This document shows, piece after piece, positions 1-14,100 of a DNA stretch of 64,000 nt. How positions within the stretch are numbered: position 1 is the stretch's first letter; every line of letters starts with the position of its first letter. The DNA lies in the NCBI RefSeq assembly GCF_030247195.1, contig NC_080671.1, positions 82,272,370-82,336,369 of the forward strand, given 5' to 3'. Under the pieces are notes generated by a model. The model searched no databases, was not told the origin of the DNA, and saw nothing but the letters and a program-made list of their open reading frames with translations. Origin of the DNA: Topomyia yanbarensis (Eukaryota; Arthropoda; Insecta; Diptera; Culicidae). The translations under genes and the position numbers were made by a program.

Positions 1-775
1 AGATAACCACCAGCCAGGGAAACTTGACCTTATACTCGTTGCTCTATCTCCGATGTGACGTGATATTCTTTACGGAATACTGATTGATGACCCGTAGAGC
101 AGACAATCCTATGAAAACCTAGATTTTCAGGTAATTGATGTGCTTATCCAATACATCTAGTTCGGAAAATAATTGGGAGTAGATAAGAAAGATGATATAA
201 TACCTAAATATAAATAGAGCTGGATGAAGGATGAACTGTAACTGAAAGGAAGTATTGTGACCTTCAGATACGAACATGTCTTCTAACTATACAATACAAT
301 ATGCTGTACAGAGCTCTGTGATACACTCGTGCAATAGGATAAGTTAGAGAACAGCATCAAAATATATTTTGTATATCAGGTTGGGAAAAACATTCGTCCT
401 CCAATATTCTTCAAAGCAACGAAAAGAACTAACATTAAACACCTACAGATTCCACACTATATTAAGGGTGCGCATTTTCAGGCAATGAACAAACAAATGT
501 TTACGTAGCGATAAATTTTGATGTCGACGAAATTTAGGACACGTGTGGAATCAAACATAAACGGTAAAGTAAGACCTATAAATAGGATTCCAAAACAGCA
601 AACATTTATGGAAACTATGAGATATTCACATGTACGTTTCATTCCCACAACGAAAAAAAAAACAAAATGCAAAACATAACATAGTTTAAACCAAGTGATC
701 TCTCTTCTGTTCTCTCGCAACAGCTCAAAACTAAAGTATGGTTAGTCATAGGGAAAGTAATGAAAGAATAAATAC
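1..775. other. Non-coding flank, no gene recognised
   Basis: AT-rich sequence with scattered stops in all frames. On the minus strand a possible short exon (about 120 down to 46) is bounded by a TTTTCATAG acceptor-like and a CGA/GTATAAG donor-like site. Its only open frame does not match the splice phase of the upstream candidate exon at 776-938, so it is not called. No repeat structure was recognised. Confidence 0.4.
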
Positions 776-938
776 CTTCAATTTTTGCTGGTAATTCTGT
801 GAATGTGTATGCATGTATCGGATTTAACGGCAATTGGTTTTGGGTTTTTAAAAGTATTGTTTTAGGCGCAGCATCGTTACCCCGGGCACGCACACATACA
901 CACGCAATCACAATCGCCAGAAACCAAAACATGTCCAT
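776..938 (-). CDS. Possible first coding exon of a secreted or membrane protein (unrecognised)
   Basis: Seen: an ATG at 938 opens about 54 codons starting MDMFWFLAIVIACVCV, a textbook signal-peptide shape (short N-region, hydrophobic core, then charged and small residues), followed by a hydrophilic segment. The frame runs into a good donor site (GAAG/GTATTT) at 775. A CA/GT-rich stretch within the leader could make the hydrophobic core a chance translation of a simple repeat. No downstream exon was placed with confidence and no family was recognised. It lies on the same strand as the lipid-transfer gene, downstream of its last exon found here, so it is either a neighbouring gene or nested in that gene's 3' intron. 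It could be spurious. Confidence 0.3.
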
Positions 939-1999
939 CGGAAAACAAGCGGCCACAATTCGGTTTGTTTGTAGCAACAAGTCAATTTTTTATCGACAGT
1001 TTGTACAATGGATTACCGGTAATTGTAGATGAAGATTCGATTGCAACCGTGCGGTGAAGATTTTCACAACAATTACATGTATGGTAATATAGACACGACA
1101 CGCACACGTACAAAAACGATCAATTCATTCAATGTTTTAGCGGGTTTGCATTGTTTCATTCGTTTGTTGATTGTTGATTGACGGCCGGCGGAACGTTGCA
1201 GTCGTTGTTGGATGTTGGTGACCGTGGTTGTAGATGTTTATTTGTTTTTGTTTTACGAATAATAATTTAAGTATTGGATTTAAGTAGAAGATAGAGAAAG
1301 CATGCAAAAAAAGAATAAAATATGTTTGCAACACATTAACACCTTGATATGAAAAAGGTAATATATTATATATGTATATCTATTAAAATTAAATTATATG
1401 CGATGGTGAGGAATATGATTTTTTTTGTTTGGTATTTGCAAGTTTAAATTTCAATACTGCAAAAAGATTTCATATGAGTGTGCTGCATGCCGAATTATAC
1501 TCGTGTTGTATCGTCAAATTTCTCTGCATATGAAATCTGAATGCTGATACTACAGGATGGTTATTGTGTTTTAAATAGAATAATAGACAAATAGAATTGA
1601 AAAAACAATACATGGGATTATTTACAAGGTTGGAACATAAAAATGATTTTACTTTTTCGAACCGGCAATGCTTTTTTATATTACATGAGTACTGAGAAGT
1701 CTTAAGAAAACGCAATTTACTCTAACTATCAGTGAAAAATCAGCCATCTTAATACACGCAATAGTTACACTAAACTGCAGGTTACCATTTATTGAATAAA
1801 GAAGCGATTCTCAGTATTATGTAAGCTACGAAGCGAATCACATTGAGATCGTTTGTTATGAAAAATGAAAGAAAATAAGACTTATAGATGCGTCAAAAGA
1901 ATTTTGATGAAACTTAATATAACAAGAGGATAAACGAACAAAATACATGAAGGTGCGGTTTGCTATGATTTATAGGGGCCTTCTAATCTATATACGAAC
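939..1999. other. Non-coding stretch, nothing recognised
   Basis: AT-rich, many stops on both strands. The C-terminal exons expected for the lipid-transfer gene were searched for on the minus strand and not found. The frame of the exon ending at 2000 would hit a stop after three more codons if read through, so either a short isoform ends here or the remaining exons lie further left, possibly outside the window. Confidence 0.4.
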
Positions 2000-2114
2000 C
2001 TGAAATTCATCCCAGGGTATTGCTCCGCACTCATCACAGCTGACCGCGGACACTTGAAGCCTGATCGAAGAATCGTTACCGATATTTTGACGTATTACTT
2101 CTACGGTAGTAAGT
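2000..2114 (-). CDS. Lipid-transfer gene: last exon found
   Basis: 115 nt, acceptor CAATTTCAG, donor TTTCAG/GTTCGT. It encodes LTTVEVIRQNIGNDSSIRLQV and CDECGAIPWDEFQ, aligning with the vertebrate segment that has ICLQVNQV. Reading through the donor gives a stop after three codons. Confidence 0.72.
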
Positions 2115-5100
2115 CTGAAATTGTCAATCATTAAAGAAAACACAAAACAATCATTCTAGCTGCGTTTTACCGAAAAGTGACCATTGACACCAAATCCCGC
2201 CTTCGTAAACTGCTGGCCTCGGATGGTTCGGACGGTGATGACATATTTGTTAGGAATGGATCTTCGCATACCTCACTGGCGACTTCGATCGGATCTACCC
2301 TCATGCTGATGTCATTACTAAACGGATTCAGCTTGAACATCACGTCCATACAGTCGGCTGTTTTCTCCGTTTCACCCAACATCATCAGGTAATTCTCTGA
2401 GTCCGAGCTAAGGTCCGATTGAACTGACAGGGTATCACTCATATCGTCGGAAGTGTTCGTTTTCAGCGCCGAGTCAATCGAGGTCATGAAATGAGAGAAT
2501 CCTTTCTTCATCGAGTTCAGACCGGAGTTTATGTCTTTTGAGAAGGAGGATGAATCGGTTGCCGAGTTTCGGGTTTTCGGTTGACGAGTTTCGGTTGCCG
2601 AGTTCGGATGAGGTTTCGAAGTCACCATCGTCGATGAAGAAGATGTTTCAACGGATATCACGCCGGACGTGGATGATGTTGTAGGGACGCTACGAATTTG
2701 AACATTATGTCTGGAATTGTTGTATTTCATTCTAACTTTGTAACCCGTAAATAAAGAAATGGTCATTTACCCATGAGTGTTAGGCACGGGATGGTGCTCA
2801 AACTCCACCGGTACCTCGACAGCCACAGGAGAAGGGCATTCGGTGCTGCTAAATATGTTGGAGTTTCTAGTTTGATCCATTGAGTTAGGCCAACAGGAAC
2901 CTGGCAGGACAAATCGAGAAAAGCAAACTCCGTTAACACTAAGATGAACCATATACATGACATCCCATGTACTACTACAATACCATTAGTAAGTAGATCG
3001 TCACCTAAACTGGCCGAATCGGGTAGCACGCTTTCCCCGTCGCCCCCGCTCGATTCCTTGCCGGGCGTTTGTGAAGGCATAACAAGCGAAACTTCCACTT
3101 GCGGTATGACACAGCCAACGATTATTGATCGTTCTATATTTGCCTGTGGAAAGAAAGTGCGGATACATTTAGCACCATGTAGCCGTTGTTTTTTTTAAGT
3201 GTCTATAAATTGTCACCGAAGCTTATTTTGCGTTAAACCATTGACCAGAACAGATTCATTAAACTCAAGACAGCAAAGAAATGAGTTTATATAGAGCCTA
3301 TGGACCAAATCAGTATTGAACAATTAGGCCGAAAGGGTATTAGACTAAATGGACATTAGGTCTAAGGGGATGACGCCGAATGTCTTCAGGCCGAAAGGGA
3401 AAGACAGTGCGAAATAAAGCAAGAAGAGAATAAATGCTTCCAGACTTTTACCTTTCATTTCGGTAATCGTCATCTGATTATATTTCGCATTGAATTCGCT
3501 CCTGTTTTAGCTCTGATCTCCTTCTACTTTTCCTAGGTTTTTTAATTTCTATTTCAATCTATATTGCCGGGTGTTGGAATGTAAATTGCAAAAATCTCCA
3601 CAAGAAGAATTTTCGTCTAGATTAGTTTTGGGACACACCCTGAAGGTGGTACTCAATTGCCACAGTTAGTTTATGGGCAAACTAAGAGGACGTTTAATTC
3701 CATTATACAGCCCATGATCGCAAATCAGTCCCAAAAAGATAGGAAATCCCACAGAAAATGGGACAAATCTCGACAAACAAATGAATACGGCTTAAAAACC
3801 AACTGTCAAAATTCACTTTTAATGAAAATTCCGGACAAACGGTTTCTTGCCAGACACAGATGTTGGTAGTAAACAAAAGAGAAAAGTTTTCTCTAACATT
3901 TAGCAATGTGAACTGGCTAGAAATATGCAATCATGGGCAGTATATTGCCGACGAATTTTCAGAGCAGAAAAATGACGCCCACATTTGATTTTGTGACTTT
4001 ACCAGATTTTGGAGTAGGGCCAATTTACAACACCCAGGGACTACGAAAATTTCATTCGACTCACCTCCTGCAGAATGCGCTTCGAATCCAGCGACAGGAA
4101 CGTTGCCAGCTCGGTCAGCTCCTCGGCCAGACGCAATAGGAACAGATACTGATAGTGGTCAATTTGAACGCTAACTAAATTAGAAACATGTGCTATCACG
4201 TGCAGATCCGCCGTTTTAACAAGATTGGCTTCGCTATCTACCGGAACATGGAAGTGGTTCACCTCTTCTGTTTTCTTTTTCACATTGTCACCAATGAGTG
4301 AAGGATGGCTTCCGAAATATCGGTTGGGCGGGATGCCTTCACCCATCTGAGGACGAACAGTCAAATCTAGATCTAGTGATTGTTTGAGGTTGCTAACCGA
4401 CAGTATCAGGCTGTCGCTTGATTGGGTTGAGTTTGAAATATTGCTGAATCGTTTTTTGTTGATATCGTTGATGAAGTCATTGCGAAATTGTTCACTATTT
4501 AACTCATTTGGAGGGATTTCGAAATCAGAGCTACCGTGTAACCAAATTGTAACGGGCACAGCATCTATGAACGATATCGCCCGACTCGGTCCTACGGATT
4601 TCGCCCCGTAAAAATCAGCCCAGATGGGATCCAACTTCATACACCACACATCGCGGGGTTCCGTCCACATAGCGTAACGCGTCAAATTACTGAAAACGGA
4701 CTTCATCTCGGGTGAAGTAGGTTGAGCAGTGGTGACATCAGATGCCGCAATATGTGATAAAATTCTATCGGTTACAATACACAAATCACCTGGCTTTGAA
4801 GGGAAACCGGAACCAAACACTAAGCTGCCTTCTTGCAACGATGAAACCGCTTGAGCTAAATCGGCACGTGAAGCACCCATCTCTCGGATATTGGTAATGG
4901 CAAAGCGCGACACTTGAATAGTCATTGTCTTCGGCCGGTCCCGTTGTTGGGGCGCACTAACCGATGCTTCAAACACAATTCTGGGCATTATGACTTCAAC
5001 TTTTACGTCCATGTACAAAATATTAGGTTGCTGCACCGATTGGCCACCCGAGGACGACGATGAAGGCGAATTGAGACTTCCAGTCACATTGCTTGTTCTT

Positions 5101-8100
5101 AATAGACTCTCGTGTAGATTGAGCACAAATGAGCTTAGCCACAAGCAACTGTCCAAGTCGAAATTGATCTGCACCGGATTAATATGGACGAAAGCTTTGG
5201 ATGGAGGTACTGTGAATAAGAGAGGTAAATTAATTTTGATGGTATACATCACTGTAGTTTGGAATAGCAAATTACATGGGAAAACGAAGTCCCCAGGGTA
5301 GTAGAAGTAGGTGAACTCTGCATGTAGCGTCGGCATTTCCGGAGGCAGCGAATAACGATCCCGATCACCTGCAAAAGATAGTAGAAGCTCAAATAGCTTA
5401 GGAGAGGTGCGATGAAGACAGAAGATACCTCGAGTGAGATCGCATACCTGTTACGGTATCTGCCAAAAGCATTATCAAAAACAAAACAAAACTTAATACA
5501 CAGGCTCATGAATCTAGTGTTTCAACAACAAGTTTCCCCATATTCTGTTGATTTATCTTGTTATCTACCTAGCAGAAAAACGAAATACTTCTCAGCACCA
5601 ACTACGTAATTCAATTTAATTAAAAACCGTTCGCTGCGAATAAGATGGACAGTGCATTCACAGGGAACTATCTTTAGTTTGAAATTAGTAAAAAAAATCA
5701 TCGTAGCTACAAGTCATATCAATCAATATCACCTTCAAATTTCGTATAAACCCAATAATAATATGTATTATTTGAACGGAATTAAAATTCAAAGAACTTT
5801 CGGTGGGTGTCTATGAGAATTGAATGCTTGATAGTATGTGTTGGAAAAAATGTGTTCAGCTTTGCCACCGGTTTATCCATATAAAACCTTTTCAAAAATC
5901 TAAAAGAAGAAAATCAGTCCTTTTGTTAGATCATCACGATTCAAATCATGCAAAATAGCTACTGGAAAAACTATCGGTTCAGTTGAATGCTGCTTTTGCA
6001 AAAATGGCTGTGTTTTTGCCACACTTCCACAACGTGCTGGGTTACGCAACACAACTGCGCAATGAAAAAAATACAGCCACTTTTTCAAAAGCACCATTCA
6101 GCCAATCCGATAGTTTTTCCAGCAGCTATTTATCATGATTTTAATAATGATGGTCTAAAAATCGTCTGATTTTCTTCTTTTAGAGTTTCGAAAAGGTATT
6201 ATATGGATAATCTGGTGGCAAAGCTGAACACATTTTTTTCTATGCATACTACCAAGCGCTCAATTCTAACACATGCTCAAAAAAGGTAACTTGAGCCTTA
6301 AAGCGGGTGTAAAAGACTGAATTTACGAGAGCCACAAATTTATTAAAATATTTCTAAAAAATCAATTTATGATTCTATTAACCCGAACGATTTTCTTATG
6401 TAAAAAATAATGCATTGAGTCAAATTTTTAAATCGAAAGTAAAGATGCAATGTCTTTTAACAAGTGTTCTAAAATAGCTTAAAACACACGTAAAAAGGTT
6501 CCAACCTTAAGGTCTCAATCTTAGGTACAGCCTGTGTTTCGCAACCTTATTCCAGTAAAAAATACGATCTAAAACCAACATGCAATATCGCATGCTTGTA
6601 ACAATGTTTAGGGCTCGCCTCGATTAGATAACAATACAATAGTGTAAATTAAACATTCAACAGCGAAAAACTGAAAGACATGCTTTCTTGCTCTAGGCAA
6701 GCTATAGAATAAATACATAATAGATACATTTTTAATGAGCTTCACATAAACAGATTATGAGGTGATTGCTGAGTGGATTATAATTAATTACGTTATCTCA
6801 TAGTGACAACCGCATATTATATAGTGATTAAATTCGTGTCGATGAAAACCTCACATTAAACTAAATAGATTCGCGTTTTATTTGCTCCACAGAGTGCATT
6901 ATGTTTGAAAACGTTGCACAGCAAAGATGAAATTGAGAAAAGTGAAAAAACTTTGGGTCAGAATTTTCATCGATTATTGTAGCAACTGTTCCTTGATGGG
7001 GCTAAGCTATATTGCAAGCTCAAAATACCACTACACAGAACGATTGTTTTGGCTCGGATGTGTGCTACTCTCATGGACCGGATCGTACTATCTGATATCA
7101 ACGTACATGGAAAACTTTCACAAAAATACCCTCAGCATGGTAGTCGAAAATGTACCCGTACGGGAAACGGTCAACTTTCCGTCGGTTGGCGTCTGTGAAA
7201 TGGGTTACAATAAGGAGGTTTATAAGACCTTAGAAAAACTAATAGATCAGATGAAACCGAGCGAAGACATACCCTATAACTACGACGTGGAAGATTTCAT
7301 GCTTAGAGTGGTTTTCCACAATCTGTACAATTATGGTTCTATAATGTCGTACTGTGCCCCGTATAAGGACTGCGAGGATACGTGCATCAAATGTCCAGAG
7401 AGTGGGTATAACAAGTTTGCCGCTAAAGTACGAGCCAAGTGCGAGGACCTTTTTACGGCGTGTACCTGGAACGGAAAGCCGTTCGATTGCTGCCAGTATT
7501 TCCAGCCAATACAAACGACGATGGGAAAGTGCTATTTAATGAATTCCATACAGCTGGTTGAAAAGTAAGTTATCAATATTCGAAGATATCCTTAGTTTCA
7601 CTCTCTTCTCTAAAAACATAACAATGGTTAGTTACTTTTTAACATTTTAAAACAGATAACCCTTTTAAGTGTAGCTTGAAAAATAGTTTACCTTTTCAAC
7701 AAGAAGCTTTTTTGTCCTCCTTCGTTCATGGTTTCATGACAGTTTGTAGAACAATTAGTTGTTGTTGTGTTTTAAATAACAAGTCATGAAAATTAGTTAA
7801 AGTTTTTAATTTCATTTTGTTACTTTCCTATATTGCGGCCTATTTGAACAATGGAAGAATTCAACAGCTTAACGGCTTCAGGTCCCCGTTATCGCCTGGA
7901 CTCAGAAACTGAAGAGACACAATCTTTAAATTAGTCAAGTCAGTCATAAGTCAGAATATCATAAATATATCAATTTGGAACTCTGGGGGCTTAGGAAACA
8001 AGAAATCAACATTCCAAGTTTTTTACAGTTCCAGATGTTGCGAAGAACATAGAAATATGCTGACACTCACTTAGCTACACAGCTGTATGCTAAGACTCTT

Positions 8101-11100
8101 CAAATGAAATGCTTCGAAGAACCAAGAATTAAAGTGAACAGTTATCAATAATTTAGAATTCCTGGAAATTAAAAAAATAAAATCACAAATGTTAAAAAAT
8201 AGAATTCTGGAAATCATTTATCTAATAAACTTAATATAAATATTCGCGTGTATACGTAATTTCACATTTAAAGAAATGCATGTGTCAAAAATTAAGGCTT
8301 CTAGATGGATTTGAATCAACTAGTCGTACAAAAAAACACCCCGAAACCCAAAATTCTAGATTAGAACGAGTACCTTAGGAGTCAAACAATAATGGTTCCA
8401 AGAAAGCTTGGAATCAATTAAAAAAATTGACCGTCTTAAAAATCAAAGAATTTATGAAATTACGGAACCCGAAAAACGAATAATGAAATTGGGAACTGAA
8501 AAGTTTAAAATTTCTAAAACTAAGAGTTTATTGAACAAGGAGTTGCAATATTCCTGCAATGAAAGTTATCAAGATAAACTAAGTGAATTGCCTCATTCTG
8601 ATTCCGTGTCTAATATATTCAGAAAGCAAGAATAATTTGACCATTTTTGAAAACAAAAAAGGCGGCCTTTTACACTATCATCATGAAAAATAAATGTATG
8701 CAGGGCTCTGGTAGAGTACTACTGATTGCTTATTATGAAGATTTCGGCAACGATGTGGAAAAAACTGCTGGGTTCGTTTTTAAAGATGACCGCTTTTTGA
8801 GGTTTTCTCGGTTCAAACCTTACTAGAATCCAAAATTAAAAGTAATTAAAGATCTCAGCAGTAAATAAATCTATCGTTTTTGTGAACAAAGGAAAAATTG
8901 GGACCAGGAATAAAAGAGTACGGAAATTAAACAAGCGAAAACACGGAATACATGGCTTCGGAAAAGAAAATTTTAAAAAAATATGGATATTATGGAATTT
9001 AAAAATTCAGGAACCACTGAATCCAGAAATGCCAAAATGAACAAACAGAATAAATTTAGAAATCAGAAAGTCAGTTTTCCAGAACTTCCGAAATCTACGA
9101 TTTCCAAGATCAAGTTAAGTGCTCACAGCTGAAAAATTCAGGAGTCAGAAGTACAACGGTACTACTAAACTGAATCTGTTCTGTAATTGATTCAAAGAAT
9201 CCCCTATAGCTATGCGGTGCTGGGCCATTAGGCTGAAAGCTGGTTTGCCGAATACTATTAGGCTGAATGCCATTAGGCCGATTAGGATATAAGGTCAAAT
9301 GGTATGAAGCCGAATGAGTCATTAGGCCGAATTGGTCAATAGGCCGCAAGGGTCATTGGGCCGTATGGGTCAATATGTCGAATGGGTCATTAGGCCGAAT
9401 GGGTCATTAGGCCGAATGGTTGTTAAACCGAAGGCCATGAGATTTAAAACAACTGAGCCGTTTTGTCAAAGGTCATTTCGTCGATAGCCGATAATTTGGT
9501 AGAATGCTGTTTTACTAAATGGATAATTGTAGTAACAGTTATTTTTAATGGTACCATCAAAATACTTGTAAATATAACATTATGATAAGAGGCCTTAAAA
9601 TAATTATAAACGGAAGGAAAAAGTAGTTCGCTATTCCGCCAGTGCAATACCTTGTGGTAAATAATCACTCAATTAAAATCAAATTCGGCGAAATGACATT
9701 CGACGAAGCGACCTTCGGCCTTAGTCAGGGATGTAATGCACCTCAGAGCAAATAAAGAGAAGAATAAAAAACGCTCTTTGCACTTTTCATGCGAACCACC
9801 GCTCTTCTCTTTCACACTAAACCTCTTCACTCAGATGTGTGTTGCTCCCATACGTGCATTCTACTCCATGGCTGCACACATCAAAGAGTAGAAATAAAGA
9901 GGCTCTTTAGTGTGAATCTTGGTCCCACGCGCACGGAAGCAGGGAAGGCAACCAAAAACATTTTAAAAACGTTCTTCCTATCAAATTTTATCTGAAATGT
10001 AGTTTGATTCGCCTTTTTAGCTGCTTGCCAGTGAGGGGAGGCACAAAAAAGTGGCTCTTCTCTTTGAACGAAATTGTGCAGCTTTTGGTGCACAGATCTT
10101 TCTCTTTTTCGTTTTCAAGTTTCTCTTTACGCGGTCGTTCTGCACATCGCAGTGTTTTTGTGCTGCTCTATTTTACATCGGTGTATTCCGCTCTTTGTGG
10201 CACATTGTGTGAGTAAATAACAAGCCTGGCCTTAGTGATGTCATAGTAGGCAGTAAACTTAGATTAAGGAAGGGGCATACCACAATAGATCTAAATAGTG
10301 ATCGTCTCCAACAAAAAAACGACCTTCGGCGAAATTACCTAGACCCGGCCTAACATAAAGCCTCTTATACAGCGGGCGTAGCAGTTAGCAACGTCAATAA
10401 AATACATTTCGCGCTATGACATAAAAAGTGTCCCACATCAAATAGCTTCACGGAATTTTTCGATGGGCTATAGTTCCGGTGCGTTAGGGGGGTTGTAGGT
10501 TCATGCCCTTGGCTACGACCCATTTGGCTTCGTACCACTCCATTTAACAGTGGCTAAACGAAGCTAAATTAGGCCAGAAGATCATAGGACCCTAGTGTTG
10601 CTTCAACAGAGGAAGCAGACACTTCTGTAGACACTCCTTGAGGTAGATCTCCCTGTTTACAGTCCCGGTAGTCACGAACGGCGCCCTCCGTTTGACACAT
10701 GAGCAGATCACTTGCCAAGTCATGTTTTTATTGGTTAATTTTGAAAGTTTCTACTTCCTTCGGAACATCAAACTTGTGCTGATCAGTAAAGCACAGTAGC
10801 CCCAGACACCGCCGGAAGTCCTCCTTGACGTAAGTCTCTCCATCCATGATGAGACAATGAGCCTTCGTCAGTATCTGGGTGTATAGTTTCCGGGTCCGTG
10901 ACTTTCCCACCGTATTTTGCCGTTCGTCACGATTTGGAACCATCTGCACTTTGTACATATGCAGTCCCTCCCGGCCGTTGTCTCTCTGAACAAAAGACTT
11001 CGACAGATTCAACTTTTTGGCCACATCCCTAACCGAAGCATTGGAATTTCGCTTAAACGTTTTCCTGATCGCCAATAGAACATCCATTCTGACCGCATTT

Positions 11101-14100
11101 GTCCTTCCATTTGGTACTCAGACTTTGGTAGTAACTTTTAATCAAACGACTCGCCGTTGAATGCACGATTCCGACTTGTTTTCCGATCTCCCGATGAGAG
11201 AGTTGAGGATAAAAATACAGTGTATATACACTCTAAACTACTTCCACCCAAATTTTCAAGAGAAAATACGCATGCAGTGCTTTTTCTGTGATGCAAGATG
11301 GTGAGGGACACCCTTTATTGTAATTCTCATCTCATGGTGGATGAAAAAAATCAATTGTGTATTTTACGGTGACTTTTTGCTTTCCCATCTGACCGCTGGC
11401 TTTGTACCATACAAAAATTACGATTATTATTCGGCTTCATTTAGCCCCGTCGTACCGCCGCTGTAATATTATACGGAAGAGGTCGGAAGTAGCTAATGGA
11501 CCCATCACCGTAAATCATTCATTTAGATACGATTTAAAAAACTAGGATTAAAGAATTTAATTGCTGCATAGTAAAGATAAAACGAAAAATGTTTACGGCA
11601 AAATGAAAGTCAACGTTCATTCTAGGGGTGGACAGCAATGGTTCAAAATGGAGGTCGGACGCACATCTCATTCATCGGGAGAACTGCTGCTCAACATTTC
11701 TAAAGCTAGCTCAGTAAGTAAGCATACCTATGCCATTCTCCTATCTACGGAACGAAAAACAAGAATATACAAGTGACGTACTTTTTTCTATCACCTCCAG
11801 GCATACATTCTCAACGAAGAAGACATACCTCATATGTTGCTGACTACGGCACAGTTCACTCAAATCCCGGAAGGTTATGCCGGTACAGCATTTTTTACCG
11901 TCCAAGATGTGGTAAATGACCCGTTGATACCTACAGTTGATAGGGAATTGCGTCGCTGCATCTTTCCCAATGAACATACAGACACAAACTATCCTAAATA
12001 TAGTTACAGTGTTTGCGTAACGGAATGTCTTAAAAAGGCACAAATCAGAACATGCAACTGTTGTCACCACAATATGATCCTCGACGGTAGGTCACGCAAC
12101 TGCAAGCCTATAAACCACAGCACTGAATTCTCCCTATTATTTTATTACAGATAACGACAAAAATCCAATCTGCGATTATGATGGTATGTTCTGTTTGGAT
12201 CAAAAGGACCTAATGTTTCCACAAACGACAATCATGCAACCCTGGCGGACCAATGGGTTGGTTTGTCAGTGTCTCCCCTCTTGCAACGAGCATGAAATAA
12301 GAGTAATTGGCAGACAATCAGTAATCGAAGATCGTGAAGATCGATCGCTGCTTTTTAAATTATTGGCCTTGCCAACCGAGCGTTACCGGAGGCAAATTGT
12401 ACGCGAGAACTTAGATATCGTTGTATCGGTTGGAGGAATCCTTGGACTTTTCATGGGCGCTAGCATTCTAAGCTTAGTGGAACTAATTTACTTTTTTACT
12501 ATTCGGGTATTTTCGACTAACTATATAAACCACAATGACGACGATGACGAAGATGATGACGAAGAAGACAATGATAACGAATATGAATATGAAGACTAAG
12601 TACAAATTACACTAAAAAAGCTATCGCATGCCGGACGATACGAAAAAAAATAGTCCTTAGATACCTCTCCTCCTTTTGCTTAGTGCTTTCATTAGTAAAT
12701 GTATCACAGCGTGCAAATAAAAGAAGAAAGCAATTTGATCATACAAATCGTTTATTGTTGCTATAATGGTAAGTGCGAAATGAATAAAAGCCGAAACCAT
12801 TAACTTACCAGAGATAAACTCCTTTGGCATTTGTTTGTTGCCGGATGTAGTTACACGGTACAAGGTGAACTCCTCAACTTTCATTACCACACATACACAC
12901 ATTAATTTGGCCAGATTATCCAGCACATGTTTCTTCATCGGAGATGATGCGGTACATTGAGATCCCGGTGTGTTTGGTGTTTGATTACCACTCATTCCAG
13001 GATTCCGTGCCGCTTGTCCTTGTGCTGGTTGTTGACCAAGGTTGGTTGTTCTAAAGATAAACACGATCGAATAACTTAAACTATGCGAGCTTACAACAAA
13101 TTTAACATTCGTTTCATACAATACCTTTCTAGACTAGGATGGTTTGGGGACCTGTTTGGTTGACTTAGATTCAGAATAGACTCGCGGAAGGCATTCAATG
13201 ACTGCTCAAGCCATAGAGCCGGCGGGACGGTCGCTTCTTTATACCTGTAAAAAATCATCATTATTTCCTTTGGCCAAACCGCCTTAGCCGTTTATTATCA
13301 CTTACTTTGGCCAATGTGAACGATCTGCCTTCGCTAAATGATATGGATAGTAATCAATTTGAAATCCTTGTACCGATATCTGCAAGGCACCACCTTCTTT
13401 TAGGTCGGGATGGCTGGACCTACCGATGCCGGCATCATCACAGAGGTGCAAATCTATTCGTTGACTGAAGAAATGGTACGATGTCTCTCGTACGTTGTAG
13501 ATATTAAAAGAGCGCTGCGCTACCGTCAACTGCTGCGTGTCCTGTTGGGCCCTCGATGATTGCGCAAGCTGTGCTTGATATTCGGGAAGCGTCTCCAGCT
13601 TCTTTTGTGCTGTTACTCGTTGGACCACATTTGTGGACGCTTTGATCAGCCCGGAGAGAGAATCAACGAAATGAAGAGCTGCTTTCAGTTGTGAGTCGGT
13701 CAGAACCCACAGTAGATCATCTAATATTAATACCAATCTACTAGCTACTATACTACAGTCAGACAGTTTTTTCTTAATGGTTATTCTACAGCGGGCTTGA
13801 TTGGTAAGCAACCGTAATGGAGTCAGACTTGTATCTTGCGTAGAACTAGCTTCAATGCGAACCGTTTGCCAAGATAGTTCCTTAAATATCAGTATCTGAC
13901 CTCGACTGGAGTCCTTAATTCTGGTATATGGAAGGTCACCTAACTGCCATTTGGGTGTACGTGATTCTACCCGTATTCTGGACAGTTGCACCGAAGCTGT
14001 GAAGGCAGGACTTTTCAAATTTACATTTACCGTATTTACCACGATCGTGATGCCGTCGATGACCTTGTGAATGAAGCTGTACTTTCCCTGGGGCACCGAT

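Noticed and set aside
46..120. Possible minus-strand exon between acceptor-like and donor-like sites
   Set aside because: Its open frame does not fit the phase of either the candidate exon at 776-938 or the lipid-transfer exon ending at 2000.
5210..5275. Open frame through the 66-nt intron of the lipid-transfer gene
   Set aside because: Canonical GT-AG ends and alignment to homologues indicate that it is removed by splicing, though retention would keep the frame.
8408..8635. 75-codon Lys/Glu/Ser-rich ORF in the channel intron
   Set aside because: Composition follows the A-rich DNA and no family features are visible.
9228..9435. CRISPR-like regular repeats
   Set aside because: Head-to-tail units with no unique spacers, in a eukaryotic intron.
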